14,848 nucleotides of DNA from Clostridiales bacterium (GTDB lineage: Bacteria; Bacillota; Clostridia; Lachnospirales; WQUN01): NCBI GenBank assembly GCA_031273705.1, contig JAISRJ010000141.1, positions 1 through 14,848 of the forward strand, given 5' to 3'. The notes beneath the pieces were generated by a model. The model searched no databases and was not told where the DNA came from. It saw only the letters and a program-made list of their open reading frames with translations. Position numbers and translations under genes: made by a program. The first letter of the stretch is position 1; every line of letters begins with the position of its first letter. Positions 1-5,874 of this stretch are shown here, in pieces.

Positions 1-678
1 GGTCGCGCTATCGTTCGCGAACCCAAAGTTTTCCTTATGGATGAGCCTCTTTCTAACCTGGACGCCAAATTGCGTGTTCAAATGAGAACGGAAATTACCA
101 AACTGCATCAGCGTTTGCAGACTACTTTTATTTACGTTACGCATGACCAAACAGAAGCTATGACTCTTGGTACGCGCATAGTAGTTTTAAAGGACGGCAT
201 TATTCAACAGGTTGACAGCCCGATTAATCTTTACAACAAGCCTACTAACCTGTTTGTCGGTGGGTTCATAGGATCTCCGCAGATGAACATGATAGACACA
301 ACCGTGTCTCGCGAGGGCAATAGCTTATTTCTTTCATTTGGTGAATTTAAAATCAAATTACCGGATAATAAAGGGAAGGTACTCGCATCCGGTGGTTACG
401 AGGGTAAGACTGTTATTATGGGTATCCGCCCGGAGGATTTGCATGATGAAGAGATGTTTATCTCTACTTCACCAGATTCCATCATAGAGACCGACGTTGA
501 GGTTACAGAGTTGTTAGGCGCTGAAGTTTATCTGTACGTAACCTGCGCGGGACAAAATCTTACAGCTCGCGTCAATCCGCGTTCGACCGCTAAGGCGCAC
601 GACAAAATAAAAATGGCGCTCGACGCCAATCGCATCCACATCTTTGATAAAGAAACGGAAGCTTCGATTGTAAATTAG
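1..678 (+). CDS. Sugar ABC transporter ATP-binding protein (MsmX/UgpC/MalK family), 3' part
   Basis: This is the C-terminal part of an ABC importer ATPase that energises uptake of sugars or glycerol-phosphate-type solutes; the gene begins before the window and the frame is open from base 1. Visible in order are the end of the helical domain (GRAIVREPKVFL), Walker B with the catalytic Glu (VFLMDEP), the D-loop (SNLDAKLR) and the H-loop His (YVTHDQTEAM). A C-terminal TOBE-like region of about 130 residues follows, as is typical of the MalK/UgpC/MsmX branch. Walker A and the LSGGQ signature lie outside the window. About 225 residues are present of a family norm near 370. No permease or binding protein gene follows; MsmX-type ATPases often serve several importers, so the substrate cannot be told. 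A strong hairpin follows the stop. The family is certain, the substrate unknown. Confidence 0.95.
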   Translation, partial: GRAIVREPKVFLMDEPLSNLDAKLRVQMRTEITKLHQRLQTTFIYVTHDQTEAMTLGTRIVVLKDGIIQQVDSPINLYNKPTNLFVGGFIGSPQMNMIDTTVSREGNSLFLSFGEFKIKLPDNKGKVLASGGYEGKTVIMGIRPEDLHDEEMFISTSPDSIIETDVEVTELLGAEVYLYVTCAGQNLTARVNPRSTAKAHDKIKMALDANRIHIFDKETEASIVN

Positions 679-687
679 ATTTTAAAT

Positions 688-729
688 GGGTTTGCCAAAA
701 CACGTAATAATTCGCGTTTTGGCAAACCC
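688..729 (+). terminator. Rho-independent terminator-like hairpin after the ABC ATPase
   Basis: Two 17-base arms (688-704 and 713-729) pair with a single mismatch around an 8-base loop, starting about 10 bases after the stop codon. The plus-strand tail is GTTTT, a short T run. The gene on the other side (stop at 760) converges on it, so the hairpin could serve both strands, although the minus-strand tail (ATTTAAAAT) is a weak T tract. Confidence 0.8.
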
Positions 730-759
730 GTTTTACATGCTCGGCGGATTTACTGCGCG

Positions 760-1038
760 TTAGGTAAAATATTCCCGCGCAAGTATTCCATAATACACGG
801 CGTCGCAGATCCCTTGGTTGTTGACATCCGATTGCCGTAATGTGCCTTCGTAAACCATCCCGCATTTTTTTATTACTCCGCCGAAATTTGGGTTTTGTGA
901 ATCGTGTCGGAATTCAACGCGATTGACTTTTATCGGGGTACGCGCCCAATTCTTGTACGTTAGTTCCGCGTCGTCCATTGTAAAACGCCTAAGAATTAAA
1001 CGAGCGGTTTCTATTTTCACGGTTCCGAGATGTTTCAT
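760..1038 (-). pseudogene. GNAT acetyltransferase (RimJ/RimL-like), internally deleted
   Basis: The first ~34 residues (MKHLGTVKIETARLILRRF...) match the N-terminus of clostridial RimJ/RimL-type N-acetyltransferases. The last ~58 (VNRVEFRHDSQNPN, KKCGMVYEGTLRQ, NNQGICDAVYYGILA) match the C-terminus of the same family. The family is usually about 180 residues, but this frame has 92. The middle, with beta-strands 2-4 and the R/QxxGxG/A loop that holds the acetyl-CoA pyrophosphate, is missing, and the two ends are joined in frame at about NWAR|TPIK. The start at 1038 is chosen because GGAGG stands just upstream (GGAGGGACAATG); the frame extends further upstream only through unrelated sequence. 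The product cannot be a working acetyltransferase. It lies 62 bases after the GyrI-like gene and may be co-transcribed with it. Confidence 0.85.
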
Positions 1039-1100
1039 TGTCCCTCCGATTTTAATAAGTATAAAAGACAGTTTTAGAATCAAGCTTGTAATTAATGGTA

Positions 1101-1607
1101 TTATTCTATATAATAACAATAATCCAAAGTAACGTTACCGTCAGCGTCAGGTGTCGTGAATCGAGGGCAGTTGTACCGCTCAAGCGAAACGCCTCCGCCG
1201 TTTATATCGAACCTCAATTTACTAAGTTCAGCTTCCTGAAATTTTTTGATAACAATTTCATCTTTACCGTATATTTCCGGCTCTTTTCCTTTAACCCAGG
1301 CAACGGCTATGTCGCTTTCGGGCAGGTCATAAGCTAAGTAACCATCCGGAACGGGGGTATTTGACTCTGCGAACATGCCGATCCAATATGTGAAGTCTGA
1401 ACCGGACATATCGCTGAAGGTCATAAGCCCCAAATAGTCGTATTCCGCAAGACAGATTTCCTCCAAACTCGTGAACCAGCCGTTGTTCATCCATTCGCCC
1501 CATTTTTGCGCGAAAACGGTAGGGTTGTCACCCATTGTATAGCGTTTTCCTATAAAACGCGCCGCAGGGAAATGATCTTTATAGATTTTTGTAACTTCAA
1601 TAGACAT
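1101..1607 (-). CDS. GyrI-like / AraC effector-binding domain protein
   Basis: The 168-residue protein resembles the stand-alone GyrI-like small-molecule binding fold (also called the AraC effector-binding or SOUL-like domain). Supporting segments are MSIEVTKIYKDHFPAARFIGKRYT at the N-terminus, DFTYWIGMFAES..VPDGYLAYDLPESDIAVAWVKG in the middle and CPRFTTPDADGNVTLDYCYYI at the C-terminus. Such proteins bind drugs or other amphipathic ligands, and some sequester or hydrolyse toxic compounds; no DNA-binding domain is present here. The start at 1607 is chosen for the AAAGGAG site just upstream; a longer reading to 1652 lacks one. A good promoter lies at 1654-1682. The family call is fairly sure, the ligand unknown. 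Confidence 0.8.
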   Translation of the reverse strand: MSIEVTKIYKDHFPAARFIGKRYTMGDNPTVFAQKWGEWMNNGWFTSLEEICLAEYDYLGLMTFSDMSGSDFTYWIGMFAESNTPVPDGYLAYDLPESDIAVAWVKGKEPEIYGKDEIVIKKFQEAELSKLRFDINGGGVSLERYNCPRFTTPDADGNVTLDYCYYIE

Positions 1608-1653
1608 ATTTTTCTCCTTTTGTATGAATACAGCGTACCGCGATTCACTCATT

Positions 1654-1682
1654 ATCGTAATATGCCGGCTAAGCTATGTCAA
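1654..1682 (-). promoter_or_regulatory. Sigma-A-like promoter of the GyrI-like gene
   Basis: Read on the minus strand, a perfect -35 TTGACA (1677-1682) is followed after 17 bases by TACGAT (1654-1659). Transcription would start about 40 bases before the GyrI-like start codon at 1607. This is seen in sequence only. Confidence 0.65.
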
Positions 1683-1684
1683 GA

Positions 1685-1708
1685 TTGATTTTAACATTGA
1701 TTTTAACA
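1685..1708. repeat. Two tandem copies of a 12-bp repeat between divergent genes
   Basis: TTGATTTTAACA occurs twice back to back (1685-1696 and 1697-1708). It sits just upstream of the -35 of the GyrI-like gene and before ribonuclease Z. It could be a regulator's double half-site, or a chance slip in AT-rich DNA. No other copy was noticed in the window. Confidence 0.6.
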
Positions 1709-1760
1709 TTTTATAAAAAATAACCATGCGTAAATGTCTCTTGGAAAGGACGAAAATTAT

Positions 1761-2684
1761 TTGCTGGATGTCGCTTTATTGGGCACGGGTGGCATGATGC
1801 CGCTGCCTAATCGTTTTCTTACGTCTTTGCTGTTGCGCTTTAACGGTCGGCTACTAATGGTCGATTGCGGTGAGGCCACACAGATTACACTTAAGCTGCT
1901 GGGTTGGAGTTATAAGAATTTGGATATTATATGTATCACACACTTTCACGCTGACCATATAGCCGGTCTGCCCGGCCTGTTACTTACAGTTGGAAACGCC
2001 GGCCGGGATGAGACGCTGACATTAATCGGTCCGCCCGGATTAATGGGTGTGGCGAAAAGTCTCTGCGTTATCGCTCAAGAACTGCCCTTTGATATAGATG
2101 TGATCGAACTGCCTTTTGAGCGTGGATTTCCTCCGGAAACAGTTACTCTTGGCAAGTACAGCATTTCGGCGTATCCGTTGGATCACCGTATTCCATGCTT
2201 TGCTTATTCTTTTGTGTTCAATAGAGCCGGAAAGTTTGATACAGAGAAGGCGAAAGAGAACGACGTTCCCCTTGGATTATGGAATAAATTACAAAATGGT
2301 GAAAGTATTCAGAAAGACGGACGGCTGTTTACGCCTGATATGGTGCTGGGCACCGCTCGACAGCCTATAAAAGCATCGTACTGTACGGATACCCGGCCTG
2401 TAAAAGGTCTGGGCAATTTTGTAAAGGATTCTGATTTGTTTATTTGTGAAGGTCTATATGGTGAGCCGGATAAGCAGCATACTGCCAAAAAGCATAAACA
2501 TATGACATTTCAGGAGGCCGCGAAAATCGCTCGTGAAGGCGATGTAAAGGAGCTGTGGCTAACGCATTTTAGTCCGGCGATGCCCGCTCCCGATGCTTTT
2601 ATTGAGTATGCCCGATCTATTTTTCCCAATTCAAAAGTCGGACGAGACCGAAAAACAAAAACGCTGAATTACAGTGATGATTAA
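1761..2684 (+). CDS. rnz: Ribonuclease Z (tRNA 3' processing endonuclease)
   Basis: This metallo-beta-lactamase-fold enzyme cuts the 3' trailer from tRNA precursors that lack an encoded CCA. The Zn-binding motif HFHADH is at residues 61-66; VDCGEATQ precedes it, and DTRP and the final metal-ligand His in LWLTHFSPA follow. At 307 residues it has the usual length for the short bacterial form. The start is placed at TTG 1761: AAAGGA stands 10 bases upstream, and the protein then begins LLDVALLGTGGMMPLP, like family members that begin MLDVxLLGxGGMMPLP. An in-frame ATG at 1734 has no ribosome binding site. The gene stands alone; a palindromic element follows 28 bases after the stop. Confidence 0.95.
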   Translation: MLDVALLGTGGMMPLPNRFLTSLLLRFNGRLLMVDCGEATQITLKLLGWSYKNLDIICITHFHADHIAGLPGLLLTVGNAGRDETLTLIGPPGLMGVAKSLCVIAQELPFDIDVIELPFERGFPPETVTLGKYSISAYPLDHRIPCFAYSFVFNRAGKFDTEKAKENDVPLGLWNKLQNGESIQKDGRLFTPDMVLGTARQPIKASYCTDTRPVKGLGNFVKDSDLFICEGLYGEPDKQHTAKKHKHMTFQEAAKIAREGDVKELWLTHFSPAMPAPDAFIEYARSIFPNSKVGRDRKTKTLNYSDD

Positions 2685-2711
2685 CCATTCTACGGATTAT
2701 TTTTCGCGGGG

Positions 2712-2741
2712 ATTATACTCGCAAACGGAAGCATTTGCCAC
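2712..2741 (-). promoter_or_regulatory. Outward-facing promoter-like end of the repeat (left)
   Basis: On the minus strand, GTGGCA (2736-2741), 18 bases and a perfect TATAAT (2712-2717) face out of the element towards the 3' end of rnz. If active, it would give RNA antisense to rnz. Confidence 0.3.
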
Positions 2742-2878
2742 ACATACAGTCTTTTTGGCACAATTCCACATCAGACGGATGCTTGCGTACCTTGAAGGTA
2801 CGCGGCGTAGCCATCTTCTTTGCTTTGCACTAAAAATTCTCGTATGTCGTTGGCAAATGTTTACGCTCGCGAGTATAA
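2713..2878. mobile_element. MITE-like imperfect palindrome, 166 bp
   Basis: The ends TTATACTCGC (2713-2722) and GCGAGTATAA (2869-2878) are exact inverted repeats. The similarity continues inward (GCATTTGCCA against TGGCAAATGT, then CATAC...TTTTTGGCAC against its degenerate mirror) to a central perfect stem, GCGTACCTT-G-AAGGTACGC (2785-2803), which lies at the midpoint. The whole segment could fold as one long hairpin. The end of a further copy is at 14819-14848, so it is a dispersed repeat. It encodes no protein. The TA-rich tips could reflect insertion at TA, as for IS630/mariner-derived MITEs, but no convincing target duplication was proved. It fills most of the gap between rnz and the sigma factor gene. 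Confidence 0.75.
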
Positions 2879-2879
2879 C
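2850..2879 (+). promoter_or_regulatory. Outward-facing promoter-like end of the repeat (right)
   Basis: TTGGCA (2850-2855), 18 bases and TATAAC (2874-2879) point at the sigma factor operon. The same arrangement occurs at the other end of the element and in the copy at the end of the window. Confidence 0.4.
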
Positions 2880-2910
2880 AAAAACTATCTTTACAGACTT
2901 TAAATTATTT

Positions 2911-2939
2911 TTGCCGTATTATTTTTCATATCATATTTA
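2911..2939 (+). promoter_or_regulatory. Candidate promoter of the sigma factor operon
   Basis: TTGCCG (2911-2916) is followed after 17 bases by TATTTA (2934-2939) in AT-rich DNA. The Fur-like box begins at the next base and would cover the start of transcription, the usual place for a repressor. The hexamers are only a moderate match, so confidence is limited. Confidence 0.4.
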
Positions 2940-2958
2940 TTTAATGATAATCATTATC
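2940..2958. promoter_or_regulatory. Fur box-like operator
   Basis: The 19 bases TTTAATGATAATCATTATC match the classical Fur consensus GATAATGATAATCATTATC at 17 of 19 positions. The 15 bases from 2945 match the 7-1-7 form TGATAATNATTATCA at 14 of 15. It contains the overlapping palindromes AATGATAATCATT and GATAATCATTATC. It fits Fur better than PerR (TTATAAT) or Zur (TCGTAAT). It lies about 60 bases before the sigma factor start, directly after a candidate -10. Repression by an iron-loaded Fur protein is inferred from the match and the position. Confidence 0.65.
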
Positions 2959-3017
2959 TTAAACATAATTTTTAACTTAATCTGATGGATCGAGAGTGTC
3001 ATGGGAGGGATACTTTT

Positions 3018-3587
3018 TTGTCAAATTACACAGACTATGAATTGATTCAAGGTGTCTTGGCGGGCAATAAAGATTTGTTTTCCGAATTGGTTACTCGTTA
3101 TAAAAATCTGGTTTATTCGGTTATACTCCGTATGATCAATGATCGTGAGGAGGCCGACGATTTAGCTCAGGAAGTTTTTATTAAACTATATAAAAATCTC
3201 GATAAATATTACCCCGATTTTAAATTCAGCACTTGGACCATTCGCATCGCTACTAATCACGTTATTGATTATAGGCGCAAGAAAAAGCAAGAAACTGTTC
3301 CTATAGAGGATGTGGAGTTTAGTCTTACTTCTGAAGATTCTCCGGAGAGTGAGTATATTAAACGTGAACAGAGCAACGAATTGAAAAAAATTGTTAGCGA
3401 ATTACCAGACATGTACAAAATTCCAATCGTACTTTATCATGAGCAAGGTTTAAGCTATCAGGAAATTTCGGATATTGTAAATGAGCCTCTTTCAAAAGTC
3501 AAAAATCGGATATTTCGCGGCAGAAGAATGTTAAAAGAAAGTCTGCTTAGTCTTAGACATAAGGAGGGGATTAGTTATGGACTGTGA
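3018..3587 (+). CDS. ECF-type RNA polymerase sigma factor
   Basis: This sigma-70 family protein of the short extracytoplasmic-function class (about 189 residues) directs RNA polymerase to special promoters. Region 2 is seen in NLVYSVILRMINDREEADDLAQEVFIKLYKNL and STWTIRIATNHVIDYRRKKK. Region 4 is seen in ELPDMYKIPIVLYHEQGLSYQEISDIVNEPLSKVKNRIFRGRRML, with its helix-turn-helix. Regions 1.1 and 3 are absent, as expected. The start is placed at TTG 3018 because GGGAGGGA stands about 9 bases upstream; an in-frame ATG at 2985 has no ribosome binding site. It overlaps the anti-sigma gene by 11 bases, so the two are translationally coupled, as in SigW/RsiW-like pairs. A Fur-like box lies upstream. 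Its regulon is unknown. Confidence 0.93.
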   Translation: MSNYTDYELIQGVLAGNKDLFSELVTRYKNLVYSVILRMINDREEADDLAQEVFIKLYKNLDKYYPDFKFSTWTIRIATNHVIDYRRKKKQETVPIEDVEFSLTSEDSPESEYIKREQSNELKKIVSELPDMYKIPIVLYHEQGLSYQEISDIVNEPLSKVKNRIFRGRRMLKESLLSLRHKEGISYGL

Positions 3588-4137
3588 AAGCGCAAATTCT
3601 TTAATGATGAAATATATGGACGGCGATCTGTCGGAACACGAAGCCGCCCGGCTTAATCACCATATAACTGAATGCGCGGCTTGCAAGGAGGAATTTATGT
3701 TGTACGACTCTATTGTTAAGGATTTTTCCGCTCTCACCCTCGTTAAGGCGCCGGACGACCTGGAAAGTAGAGTTATGAGCTCGATTTACGCTTTGCCGGC
3801 GTATACCGGACAGACGGTCAGCCATATTATGTACGGCTTTTGGGGTTTGATTGCCGTGATTATGTCCTTAGGCGCGTTGTTAGTGATGAACCGGGATTAT
3901 ATTTTAGAACAGATGGCGCTTAATCCATCCTTTGCTCCGATTCTGATTTTTTTAAATCCGTTGGCCGCATCTGTGAAAACTTTATTCGCGCAGACTCAAA
4001 TGTTAGTTCAACAAGCGGGTGCGGTCGTTGAACCCGGGTTAAACTGGGTTGTTCCGATTGCGGTCTGTTCGTTAGCTGTCGCGCAATTCATCATTTACCA
4101 TAACGAAAAACAACGGAAGGAAAAGGTCGCAGAATGA
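3577..4137 (+). CDS. Membrane-anchored zinc-finger anti-sigma factor
   Basis: The N-terminal cytoplasmic domain (about residues 1-50) carries the zinc anti-sigma (ZAS) motif: H29-x3-C33-x2-C36 within NHHITECAACKEE, with C3 as a likely fourth ligand. It should bind and silence the sigma factor encoded just upstream. One clear membrane segment runs from about residue 82 to 104 (YGFWGLIAVIMSLGALLVM) and another near 157-174 (WVVPIAVCSLAVAQFII), so the protein probably crosses the membrane twice and has a 50-residue outer loop. Release would come by regulated proteolysis or a zinc-linked change, but nothing here shows which. The start has AAGGAGGGG upstream. The stop overlaps the next gene's ATG as ATGA. 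Confidence 0.88.
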   Translation: MDCESANSLMMKYMDGDLSEHEAARLNHHITECAACKEEFMLYDSIVKDFSALTLVKAPDDLESRVMSSIYALPAYTGQTVSHIMYGFWGLIAVIMSLGALLVMNRDYILEQMALNPSFAPILIFLNPLAASVKTLFAQTQMLVQQAGAVVEPGLNWVVPIAVCSLAVAQFIIYHNEKQRKEKVAE

Positions 4138-4847
4138 AAATCAAAGGACTCCTTATCTTGTTATTAGCTGTGTTGCTGGGCGTTTACGCCGATGTAAACG
4201 CCGGAGCGGTTAATAACCTGACCAGACTTATTGCCGAACAAGTGGCGGCGAATCCTCTGGAGGAGTCTTTTTTTGCGTATTTATTAATTGCGTACTATAA
4301 TATACCTACGTGGATTTCTACGGCCGGGTCGGCGCTGCTTAGAATAGGGGTCTGCTTTATGGCTCTGGTTTTAAAACCCAATGTATTCAAGCAGGGCGGC
4401 GGGTTTGTGTTGTTTAAGCCTATGGAGATTATAGGAAACGGATTGATTGGTTACAGCGTATTATCGGCGTTGATTTTGATTTTTATCGTGTCCGTGCTGG
4501 GAGTGCCGTTGGCGATTATGTTTTTGGTTGTTATGTGGCTGCTTACACTTGTGGGGGAAACTTGCGTGGGGCTTGCGGCGGGTTTTTTGATGTTTGACAG
4601 TATGAGTCAAAAGGCCAGTGTGGCGACTTACCTTGCGGCAGGTGTGTTTTTCATTGAGATTCTGCGCTGTATACCTTATTTAGGTTATGCCGTAGGGATA
4701 TTTTTGCTGCCGGTGTTTTGTGTGGGAGTGATAATCACGCTGGTCTACGAGGGGTTTTTGCGTAAAAATTATTTGGAGTTGCCCTTTTGGGATGAAAAAC
4801 GTCCGTCCGTAAGGGATATAATTCTAAAGAATATAAAAGAAAGGTAA
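4134..4847 (+). CDS. Multipass membrane protein with signal peptide, operon partner of the anti-sigma factor
   Basis: Function not recognised with certainty. The first ~24 residues (MKIKGLLILLLAVLLGVYADVNA) look like a signal peptide with a possible VNA cleavage site. About four hydrophobic segments follow, including IGYSVLSALILIFIVSVLGVPLAIMFLVVMW and GIFLLPVFCVGVIITLVYEGF. The SVLGVPLA(L/I) pattern resembles the membrane domain found after bactofilin-like domains in Bacillota (recalled as DUF8173-like), but no bactofilin beta-helix is present here. The C-terminus is basic and probably cytoplasmic. It overlaps the anti-sigma gene by four bases and is followed by tsaD after three. The position suggests a part in envelope sensing or output of the sigma system; that is inference. 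Confidence 0.75.
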   Translation: MKIKGLLILLLAVLLGVYADVNAGAVNNLTRLIAEQVAANPLEESFFAYLLIAYYNIPTWISTAGSALLRIGVCFMALVLKPNVFKQGGGFVLFKPMEIIGNGLIGYSVLSALILIFIVSVLGVPLAIMFLVVMWLLTLVGETCVGLAAGFLMFDSMSQKASVATYLAAGVFFIEILRCIPYLGYAVGIFLLPVFCVGVIITLVYEGFLRKNYLELPFWDEKRPSVRDIILKNIKER

Positions 4848-4850
4848 TTT

Positions 4851-5864
4851 ATGCTGACATTAGGAATCGAAACATCCTGCGACGAGACTGCCGCCGCCGT
4901 AGTGCGGGACGGGAGAGACGTACTGTCTAATATAATAGCGTCTCAGATTAACATACATAAAATGTATGGCGGCGTCGTACCGGAAATTGCGTCGCGAAAA
5001 CATATAGAAGCTATTGGTTATGTGGTGGAGTCCGCTCTTTCCGAAGCGGGCGTTTCAAAAAATGGCGTTGACGCTATAGCCGTGACAAACAGTCCGGGCC
5101 TGGTTGGGGCTTTGTTGGTTGGCATGTCGTACGCAAAGGGTTTAAGCTTTGTTTTAAAAAAACCTCTGATTGGAGTAAACCATGTGGAGGGGCATATCTG
5201 CGCGAACTATCTGAATGAAAAAAAAGAAAACAGTGTTTTGTTGGAACCTCCTTTTATGTCGTTGGTGGTATCCGGCGGACACACCCATTTGGTGCTTGTG
5301 CACGACTATGGGAAATACACGGTTTTGGGGCGCACGAGGGACGACGCCGCCGGTGAGGCGTATGATAAAATCGCCAGGGCCTTGGGCCTGTCTTACCCCG
5401 GAGGGCCGGCTATTGAGCGCCTTGCCCAGGAAGGTAATCCGGACGCGGTTGCTTTTCCCAAAGCCATGACCGGTGGATATAATTTTAGTTTTAGCGGTTT
5501 AAAATCTTCTGTATTAAATTATTTGAATAAAGCAAGAATGTCCGGAACCGAGATTTCGGTGCCGGACGTAGCCGCCTCATTTCAGAAGGCCGTGATCTCG
5601 GTGCTGGTAGAAAAATCGATTGCCGCTTGCCTGGAGCATAAAGTAGAAGCTTTTGCGTTAGCGGGAGGTGTGGCGTCTAACAGGGCTTTAAAAGAAGCCA
5701 TGTCTGCCGCGGTTACGCGAGAGGGTATTCGGATTTGGGTGCCGTCGCCGATTTATTGCACGGATAATGCCGCCATGATCGCTTCATGCGGATATTTTTC
5801 CTTAAAGCAGGGAAAAATATCTTCACTGGATCTTAATGCTATACCCGATATTATTGCTATGTGA
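4851..5864 (+). CDS. tsaD: tRNA N6-threonylcarbamoyladenosine transferase TsaD
   Basis: TsaD (Kae1/Gcp/YgjD) transfers the threonylcarbamoyl group from TC-AMP to A37 of ANN-decoding tRNAs, working with TsaB and TsaE. The 337 residues equal the usual bacterial length. MLTLGIETSCDET is the ASKHA nucleotide-binding start. H111 and H115 in NHVEGHICANY are the metal ligands, and the late CTDNAAMIA supplies the Asp ligand. VSGGHTHLVLV and SYPGGPAIERLA are family segments. AAAGG stands 6-7 bases before the ATG. The gene sits inside the sigma/anti-sigma operon and its end is close to, or overlaps, the GGDEF gene; tsaB and tsaE are not in the window. Confidence 0.98.
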   Translation: MLTLGIETSCDETAAAVVRDGRDVLSNIIASQINIHKMYGGVVPEIASRKHIEAIGYVVESALSEAGVSKNGVDAIAVTNSPGLVGALLVGMSYAKGLSFVLKKPLIGVNHVEGHICANYLNEKKENSVLLEPPFMSLVVSGGHTHLVLVHDYGKYTVLGRTRDDAAGEAYDKIARALGLSYPGGPAIERLAQEGNPDAVAFPKAMTGGYNFSFSGLKSSVLNYLNKARMSGTEISVPDVAASFQKAVISVLVEKSIAACLEHKVEAFALAGGVASNRALKEAMSAAVTREGIRIWVPSPIYCTDNAAMIASCGYFSLKQGKISSLDLNAIPDIIAM

Positions 5865-5874
5865 GGCGATTGGT

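Noticed and set aside
923..1337. Plus-strand frames of 69 and 80 codons over the GNAT remnant and GyrI-like gene
   Set aside because: They are shadows of the minus-strand genes, which show family similarity and ribosome binding sites.
2674..2985. Plus-strand frame of 103 codons between rnz and the sigma factor
   Set aside because: It runs through the palindromic element and the Fur-like box and resembles no protein; it is a chance frame in repeat and AT-rich DNA.
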